Positions 56,395-64,000 of a stretch of 64,000 nucleotides of DNA are shown here, piece after piece. Every line of letters begins with the position of its first letter. The first letter of the stretch is position 1. Both the position numbers and the translations under genes were made by a program. The notes below the pieces were generated by a model. It was not told the DNA's origin and searched no databases. It was given only the letters and a program-made list of their open reading frames with translations. The DNA is from Conchocele bisecta (taxonomy: Eukaryota; Mollusca; Bivalvia; Lucinida; Thyasiridae): positions 18,997,686 to 19,061,685 of the forward strand of contig CM055279.1 in the NCBI GenBank assembly GCA_029237695.1, given 5' to 3'.

Positions 56395-56656
56395 TTAACC
56401 CTTTCACTCTTAACCCGCAGGCATGTATAGTGGTATTGGCAAACAGTGTAGATCCAGATGAGCCGGCTCGTAGCGAACCGTCTCATCAGGATCTTCACTT
56501 TTTGCAATTAATTTTCATAATTTTGAGAACAAAAACACTCCATGTTCATAAATGGACTGGTCTGAAAATCATTTTGTGATGATTTAGATTGGTTGCAAAA
56601 TTAACAAAATTAACAAATCAAAATCCATTCCAGTTACTTAGGGGTGAAAGGGTTAA
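56395..56656 (+). mobile_element. MITE family D, copy 4 (complete)
   Basis: TTAACCCTTTCACTCTTAAC to GGGGTGAAAGGGTTAA, with core AGTGTAGATCCAGATGAGCC / CATCAGGATC. Confidence 0.8.
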
Positions 56657-56884
56657 TCTACCGAGGTCTGTCCGTGGATGTGCAAAAACAATGTTTAGCC
56701 CTTCGCGCCTTCGATAACGCACCCCTTAAAATAATTCCTGCGTATTTAGTTTAAACATATTTTATTGCTCTAAATTTACAATGTAACTTTACAGTTAATC
56801 TTTATCTGAATAAACATATTTCAAGTATATAAAGTGGTATAATAGTGGTAGGTAAATAATTATGATGTTTTACATATTCTGTAG

Positions 56885-57000
56885 AACAAGTATATATACA
56901 AACATATATATACACATATACACACACATATATACACATATATATACATATATATATATACATAATTATATATACACATATATACACACAAATATATCGA
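56885..57000. repeat. (ATATAC)n-type microsatellite
   Basis: Alternating TA and CA dinucleotides with short interruptions. Confidence 0.95.
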
Positions 57001-57402
57001 TGTGCACATGAGCACATCAGTCTAGGTGTTGAAACAATATGTTTTTCATAAACAGTCATATTAATGTGCTCATGATAAATCGAAAATAAACAATAAAACA
57101 GGATAAGTGTTCAATGTGCTGCACCAAATGTCTCCACCGTACACACTCCAGAATCTGGGACCACGATTGTGAGACCCCCCGAATATGCTCTCGTACCCCA
57201 TACTCGAAATCAAACAGCTCTGCCGGCCATTACCAGCGAAGCCCAATCATGACCGATAGAAAGACCAAATGCGAGCACGGAGCACCTAACACATCGCGGA
57301 AGACACGAGCACGAGCCCAGGTAACCATTTATAATAATTGTATTCATGCAGGAACGCAGTATTTATGTAAATAGTTAATTGTTATATATAGACGTTACTT
57401 GT
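57001..57402. other. Non-coding stretch with a doubtful open frame
   Basis: The plus-strand frame 57114-57374 (many Cys, His, Arg) ends beside a GAGCCCAG|GTAACC donor-like site but matches no family. It lies just beyond the end of the LINE fragment, so it may be 3' UTR read on the wrong strand. Confidence 0.3.
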
Positions 57403-57690
57403 TTAATGTAGTTTTGTAAAAACGCAATACATATACGGATGCAGTTTATATGAATCGTCGAGTCGGTTTGTCAGTTTAATGTAAGTTTGCACTTCTGTAA
57501 ATATGCGAGTATTGTCTTCCACATTTAGTGACTCGTTTCCGAATAATAGGGTTTGAACAGATAGTGGATGGTACTGACGGGTTGCTGCAAAAAAGTTTAA
57601 TCGTTGCTGATGGGATAGTTGGCATTTAAAAAGGAAATGTTCGGTATCTTCATCTTCGAATGTACAATTCCTGCGTACGGCCTGAACAAG
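57403..57690 (-). pseudogene. LINE reverse-transcriptase C-terminal end
   Basis: An open minus-strand frame without a start codon. It reads AVRRNCTFEDEDTEHFLFKC QLSHQQRLNFF, later VQTLLFGNESLNVEDNTRIF and VQTYIKLTNRL, stopping at the TAA at 57403-57405. C..EDTEHFLF.C is the conserved zinc-knuckle-like block after the reverse transcriptase in several non-LTR families, followed by a helical tail. The rest of ORF2 is missing beyond 57690, where sequence changes abruptly. It is a 5'-truncated insertion. Confidence 0.65.
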
Positions 57691-58158
57691 CCATGCGATT
57701 TTGTACCTAAGAATGAGTGCTATATCTCATGAAAACTACATGTATTTACAAAATGAACGATGTTTTCTGTAAATTATGTCGAAAGTCTAACAAGTTTTCA
57801 GTGTAAAATCCATCCACAATACTTGATTTGTTTCAGTCCGTTCCTTGTAAATTATTGGTGAGGGTCCTCCTTATACGAACCACAATTTGCCTGGTTTGGC
57901 CCTCGGGTACATTTTTGTATTATATACCTACCCATGAAATACATAGTTATACGATGTAAATAAAAGTCATATGTTCTCATCGATGAAATAAACAACTTCC
58001 GGTGAAAATACGACTACTTCCGCTATCTATATTCATAACGCGCACCTGCAGTGCCGAACTGCAAATAGGCTGCAAATACGCATTCATTACCGACCGTATA
58101 CAGTCTAAAAATTTCCATGGAGCAGTATATAATAAATATAATATTCATATTTGACAAC
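57691..58158. other. Non-coding stretch
   Basis: CAAGCCATGCGATTTTGTAC at 57690 resembles parts of repeat C (compare 49230 and 31700). No gene. Confidence 0.35.
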
Positions 58159-58274
58159 GAATATGACATATATGTTCATCTCGTGGTGTGAAATGTCCAT
58201 ATTTCACTCGTGCCTAACGGCACTCGTGAAATATGGACATTCCACACCACTCGATGAACATATATGTCATATTC
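58159..58274. repeat. Large palindrome, ~55-bp arms
   Basis: GAATATGACATATATGTTCA TC.. GTGTGAAATGTCCATATTTC AC pairs with its complement around TAAC at about 58212-58215; few mismatches. Confidence 0.9.
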
Positions 58275-58309
58275 TTTGAAAAAATATGAATATCCTCTAT
58301 ATCTTTGGC

Positions 58310-58475
58310 TCTTGTGATACATAGGAGTTGAATTGGGTTATTTCCCATTATAAAAGTACCAAGATTATTGCTGATCCTACTGCTTTTGGGAGTGGCCAAG
58401 TGATTCTGGTGTGGCGAGGACCTGGCATCAGATCAGGATTATTCTGATTTCAGGGCTGAATATATAGTTGCGGAA
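58310..58475 (+). repeat. SINE-like repeat H, 5' part
   Basis: GAGGACCTGGCATCAGATCA GGATTATTCTGATTTCAGGG CTGAATATAT, then switches to another element. Confidence 0.65.
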
Positions 58476-58479
58476 AGCA

Positions 58480-59260
58480 AGACATAGTGATCACAATGAC
58501 GTCCGGGTGTCCGTGCGTCCGTCCGAAATATGTGTTAATGTTTTTAAATACCTTATATATCTGCAGTCCTAAGTCACATTGACTTGAAACTTCATATGCT
58601 TATTAGTCATCATCCATATATTCATTCTGTGTCCCACTCATGCGGCCCCTGTGCCCCTATGTCAAGGTAAAATGACTTAGGTTGCGTTAAAGTTTCTGTC
58701 AAAATTTGACTTAAAGTTTTCACATACCTACTATCTCTGTAACCGTAAGTCAGATTTGCTTCACACTTTGTATGCTCATTGGGCATCATCCATATAATCA
58801 TTCTGTGTCCCACTCATGCGGCCCCTGTGCCCCAAGGTCAAGGCCAAATGACTTAGAAGTTTGCGTTATTATGAAATCTGCGTTCAACTTTTTACATATC
58901 TTATATCTCCACAACACTTACTCCGATTTACTTCCAACATCCAATACTTCTTATTCATCATCCATATTTTCATTCTATAGCCTGCCCATGTGGTCCACAT
59001 GTCCAAGGTCAAATTACTTTGAAATGTGTGTTAAAGTTTTTACATACCTTATATCTCCACAATACTTACTCAGATTTACTTCAAACTTCAAATAATTATT
59101 TATTATCTTCCATAATTTCATTCTATTGCCCACCAATGCGGCCCACATGCCCAAGATCAAGGTCAAATGACTTTAATAAAATTTGCATGAAAGCTTTTAC
59201 ATACCTTATATCTCCACAACCCTTAATTCAAACTTCAAATAAATACGAATTGAAACCAGC
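58480..59260 (+). repeat. Subrepeat element, ~130-175-bp units
   Basis: CATCATCCATAT..TCATTCT recurs near 58609, 58785 and 58958, with a weaker copy near 59104. It is followed by TGCGGCCC.TGTGCCC, CAAGGTCAAATGACTT and TACCTTATATCTCCACAA. It starts with GCGGAAAGCAAGACATAGTG at 58470. It leads directly into the satellite. Confidence 0.75.
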
Positions 59261-62200
59261 ATAGCTAGGCTGGTTTTGAATTTTATTTCCATAAGGTACC
59301 TTTTCCCATGAATTACACAGTGTCGGCCCATGAGAAAACGTACCTTATTTAATTTTCAAATTGAATGCAGCATAGCTACACTTGTTTTGAGATTTTTTCC
59401 ATAAGGTACCTTTTCTCATGAATTGACCAGTGTCGACACATCAGAAAATGTACTTTATTCAATTTTGAAATTGAAACCAGCATATCTAGGCTGGTTTTGA
59501 GATTTATTTCTATAAGGCACATTTTCCCATGAATTACCCAGTGTCGGTTCATGAGAAAATGTACTTTATTCAATTTTGAAATTGAAACCAGCATAGCTAG
59601 ACTGGTTTTGAGATTGATTTCTATAAGGCACATTTTCCCATGAATTACCCAGTGTCGGTTCATGAGAAAATGTACCTTATTGAATTTCAAATTGAAACCA
59701 GCATAGCTAGGCTGGTTTTGATATTTTTCCATAAGATACATATTCCCATGAATTACCCAGTGTTGGTTCATGAGAAAACGTACTTTATTCAATTTTCAAA
59801 TTGAAACCAGCGTAGCTAGGCTGGTTTTGAGATTTTTTCTATAATGCACATTTTCCCATGAATTACCCAGTGTCGGTTCATGAGAAAACGTACCTTATTG
59901 AATTTCAAATTGAAACCAGCATAGCTAGGCTGGTTTTGAGATTTTTTCTATAAGGCACATTTTCCCATGAATTACCCAGTGTCGGTTCATGAGAAAACGT
60001 ACCTTATTGAATTTCAAATTGAAACCAGCAAAGCTAGGCTGGTTTTGAGATTTTTTCTATAAGGCACATTTTCCAATGAATTACCCAGTGTCGGTTCATG
60101 AGAAAACGTACCTTATTGAATTTCAAATTGAAACCAGCATAGCTAGGCTGGTTTTGATATTTTTTGTATAAGGCACATTTTCCCATGAATTACCCAGTGT
60201 CGGTTCATGAGAAAATGTACCTTATTGAATTTCAAATTGAAACCAGCATAGCTGGGCTGGTTTTGATATTTTTTTCTATAAGGCACATTTTCCCATGAAT
60301 TACCCAGTGTCGGTTCATGAGAAAACGTACTTTATTCAATTTTGAAATTGAAACCAGCATAACTAGGCTGGTTTTGAGATTTTTTCTATAAGGCACATTT
60401 TCCCATGAATTACCCAGTGTCGGTTCATGAGAAAATGTACCTTATTGAATTTCAAATTGAAAACAGCGTAGCTAGGCTGGTTTTGAGATTTTTTCTATAA
60501 GGCACATTTTCCCATGAATTACCCAGTGTCGGTTCATGAGAAAATGTACCTTATTGAATTTCAAATTGAAACCAGCATACCTAGGCTGGTTTTGAGATTT
60601 TTTCTATAAGGCACATTTTCCCATGAATTACACAGTGTCGGTTCATGAGAAAACGTACTTTATTCAATTTTGACATTGAAACCAGCATAGCTAGGCTGGT
60701 TTTGAGATTTTTTCCATAAGGTATATTTTCCCATGAATTACCCAGTGTCGGTTCATGAGAAAATGTACCTTATTGAATTTCAAATTGAAACCAGCATAGC
60801 TAGACTGGTTTTGAGATTTTTTCCATAAGGTATATTTTCCCATGAATTACCCAGTGTCGGTTCATGAGAAAATGTACCTTATTGAATTTCAAATTGAAAC
60901 AAGCATAGCTAGGCTGGTTTTGAGATTTTTTCTATAAGGCACATTTTCCCATGAATTACCCAGTGTCGGTTCATGAGAAAATGTACCTTATTGAATTTCA
61001 AATTGAAACCAGCATAGCTGGGCTGGTTTTGATATTTTTTTCTATAAGGCACATTTTCCCATGAATTACCCAGTGTCGGTTCATGAGAAAACGTACTTTA
61101 TTCAATTTTGAAATTGAAACCAGCATAGCTAGGCTGGTTTTGAGATTTTTTCTATAAGGCACATTTTCCCATGAATTACCCAGTGTCGGTTCATGAGAAA
61201 ATGTACCTTATTGAATTTCAAATTGAAACCAGCATAGCTAAGCTGGTTTTGAGATTTTTTCTATAAGGCACATTTTCCCATGAATTACCCAGTGTCGGTT
61301 CATGAGAAAACGTACTTTATTCAATTTTGACATTGAAACCACCTGCATAGCTAGGCTGGTTTTTGAGATTTTTTCCATAAGGTATATTTTCCCATGAATT
61401 ACCCAGTGTCGGTTCATGAGAAAATGTACCTTATTGAATTTCAAATTGAAACCAGCATAGCTAGACTGGTTTTGAGATTTTTTCCATAAGGTATATTTTC
61501 CCATGAATTACCCAGTGTCGGTTCATGAGAAAATGTACGTTATTGAATTTCAAATTGAAACAAGCATAGCTAGGCTGGTTTTGAGATTTTTTCTATAAGG
61601 CACATTTTCCCATGAATTACCCAGTGTCGGTTCATGAGAAAATGTACCTTATTGAATTTCAAATTGAAACCAGCATAGCTAGGCTGGTTTTGAGATTTTT
61701 TCCATAAGGTATATTTTCCCATGAATTACCCAGTGTCGGTTCATGAGAAAATGTACCTTATTGAATTTCAAATTGAAACCAGCATAGCTAGACTGGTTTT
61801 GAGATTTTTCCATTAGGTATATTTTCCCATGAATTACCAAGTGTCGGTTCATGAGAAAATGTACTTTATTCAATTTTGAAAATGAAACCAGCATAGCTAG
61901 GCTGGTTTTGAGATTTTTTCTATAAGGCACATTTTCCCATGAATTACCCAATGTCGGTTCATGAGAAAACGTACCTTATTGAATTTTCAAATTGAAACCA
62001 GCATAGCTAGGCTTGTTTTGAGATTTTTTCTGTAAGGCACATTTTCCCATGAATTACCACCCAGTGTCGGTTCATGAGAAAATGTACCTTATTTAATTTC
62101 AAATTGAAACCAGCATAGCTAGGCTGGTTTTGAGATTTTTTCTATAAGGCATATTTTCCCATGAATTACCACCCAGTGTTGGTTCATGAGAAAATGTACC

Positions 62201-64000
62201 TTATTGAATTTCAAATTGAAACCAGCATAGCTAGGCTGGTTTTGAGATTTTTTCCATAAGATACATTTTCCCATGAATTACCCAGTGTCGGTTCATGAGA
62301 AAATGTACTTTATTCAATTTTGAAATTGAAACCAGCGTAGCTAGGCTGGTTTTGTTTTTGATATTTTTTTTTTTTTCTATAAGGCACATTTTCCCATGAA
62401 TTACCCAGTGTCGGTTCATGAGAAAACATACCTTATTGAATTTCAAATTGAAACCAGCATAGCTAGGCTGGTTTTGAGATTTTTTCTATAAGGCACATTT
62501 TCCCATGAATTACCCAGTGTCGGTTCATGAGAAAACGTACCTTATTGAATTTTCAAATTGAAACCAGCATAGCTAGGCTGGTTTTGATATTTTTTCTATA
62601 AGGCACATTTTCCCATGAATTACCCAGTGTCGGTTCATGAGAAAATGTACCTTATTGAATTTCAAATTGAAACCAGCATAGCTAGGCTGGTTTTGAGATT
62701 TTTTCTATAAGGCACATTTTCCCATGAATTACCCAGTGTCGGTTCATGAGAAAATGTACCTTATTGAATTTCAAATTGAAACCAGCATAGCTAGGCTGGT
62801 TTTGAGATTTTTTCCATAAGGTATATTTTCCCATGAATTACCCAGTGTCGGTTCATGAGAAAATGTACCTTATTGAATTTCAAATTGAAACCAGCATAGC
62901 TAGACTGGTTTTGAGATTTTTCCATTAGGTATATTTTCCCATGAATTACCAAGTGTCGGTTCATGAGAAAATGTACTTTATTCAATTTTGAAAATGAAAC
63001 CAGCATAGCTAGGCTGGTTTTGAGATTTTTTATATAAGGCACATTTTCCCATGAATTACCCAATGTCGGTTCATGAGAAAACGTACCTTATTGAATTTTC
63101 AAATTGAAACCAGCATAGCTAGGCTGGTTTTGAGATTTTTTCTATAAGGCACATTTTCCCATGAATTACCACCCAGTGTCGGTTCATGAGAAAATGTACC
63201 TTATAGAATTTCAAATTGAAACCAGCATAGCTAGGCTGGTTTTGAGATTTTTTCTATAAGGCACATTTTCCCATGAATTACCCAGTGTCGGTTCATGAGA
63301 AAATGTACCTTATTGAATTTCAAATTGAAACCAGCATAGCCAGGCTGGTTTTGAGATTTTTTCCATGAGATACATTTTCCCATGAATTACCCAGTGTCGG
63401 TTCATCATGAGAAAACGTACTTTATTCAATTTTGAAATTGAAACCAGCATAGCTAGGCTGGTTTTGAGATTTTTTCTATAAGGCACATTTTCCCATGAAT
63501 TACCCAGTGTCGGTTCATGAGAAAACGTACCTTATTGAATTTCAAATTGAAACCAGCATACCTAGGCTGGTTTTGAGATTTTTCTATAAGGCACATTTTC
63601 CCATGAATTACCCAATGTCGGTTCATGAGAAAACGTACCTTATTGAATTTCAAATTGAAACCAGCATAGCTAGGCTGGTTTTGAGATTTTTTCTATGAGG
63701 CACATTTTCCCATGAATTACCCAGTGTCGGTTCATGAGAAAACGTACCTTATTGAATTTCAAATTGAAACCAGCATACCTAGGCTGGTTTTGAGATTTTT
63801 CTATAAGGCACATTTTCCCATGAATTACCCAATGTCGGTTCATGAGAAAACGTACCTTATTGAATTTCAAATTGAAACCAGCATAGCTAGGCTGGTTTTG
63901 AGATTTTTTCTATACGGCATATTTTCCCATGAATTACCCACCCAGTGTTCATGAGAAAATGACCTTATTGAATTTCAATTGAAACCAGCATGCTAGGTGG
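59255..64000. repeat. ~110-bp satellite array, about 43 units, open at the right edge
   Basis: The unit is AAATTGAAACCAGCATAGCT AGGCTGGTTTTGAGA, TTTTTTCTATAAGGCACATT TTCCCATGAATTACCCAGTG and TCGGTTCATGAGAAAATGTA CCTTATTGAATTTC. Units measure 108-111 bp. The first few are divergent; later ones are near-identical. Two dyads lie in each unit: ACCAGC..GCTGGT and ACATTTTCCCATGAA..TTCATGAGAAAATGT. Minus-strand open frames of 66-138 codons across it are products of the period being close to 108 and are not genes. Confidence 0.97.

Noticed and set aside
59376..63954. Minus- and plus-strand open frames of 66-138 codons in the right-hand array (..FNKVHFLMNRHWVIHGK..)
   Set aside because: They are translations of the satellite; the ~110-bp period keeps a frame open for one to four units only, and stops or shifts follow.
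1..64000. tRNA genes or polymerase III promoters within the SINE-like repeats
   Set aside because: No cloverleaf or clear A/B box pair could be made out by eye.

Overview
This is nuclear DNA of a eukaryote, most likely a bivalve mollusc. It has spliced exons with GT..AG borders, no operons, AT-rich unique sequence, many short inverted-repeat elements (MITEs), SINE-like repeats ending in AAAC-rich tails, and subrepeat arrays of the kind common in bivalve genomes. I infer the taxon from repeat style and gene content, not from a search. I see no rRNA, tRNA, CRISPR or bacterial features.

Layout. 1-6.8 kb: MITEs, a pogo-like short element, and a decayed hAT transposon (1987-4692) that holds an OTU-protease fragment, a ~100-bp tandem repeat and a broken hAT C-terminal domain. 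Poly-C tracts lie at 6.84-6.96 kb. 7.19-18.87 kb: a ~3.45-kb unit repeated three and a fraction times head to tail. Each unit carries a His-Cys-box (I-PpoI-type) HNH endonuclease-like reading frame on the minus strand and an unrecognised reading frame on the plus strand. The sequence from 7.19 to about 15.5 kb is loaded with scattered single-base insertions and looks like unpolished long-read assembly. 18.9-32 kb: mostly unique or ancient repeat DNA with a lone PHD-type zinc-finger exon (22826-22909), a TACGAT minisatellite, a 56-bp tandem array and hairpins. 32.34-34.28 kb: a 1.95-kb element with terminal inverted repeats carrying four spliced exons of a PHD-FLYWCH protein, cut off after exon 4. 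It sits in a repeat next to a LINE 3' end.

35.5-51.3 kb, plus strand: the one convincing host gene, a FAAP20-like gene (Fanconi anaemia core complex, FANCA partner). Three exons join in frame to a last exon that completes a FAAP20-type UBZ ubiquitin-binding zinc finger ending in the characteristic C-terminal Trp. Its introns are packed with a 192-bp tandem repeat, a Helitron-like insertion, a Tc1 transposase fragment, MITEs, SINE-like repeats, and a degenerate inverted duplicate of its own exon 2. 51.3-59.25 kb: nested repeats, long palindromes and a LINE C-terminal fragment. 59.25-64.0 kb: a ~110-bp satellite array with higher-order periodicity that runs off the window.

Apart from the FAAP20-like gene, almost all coding signal belongs to mobile elements, most of it broken.
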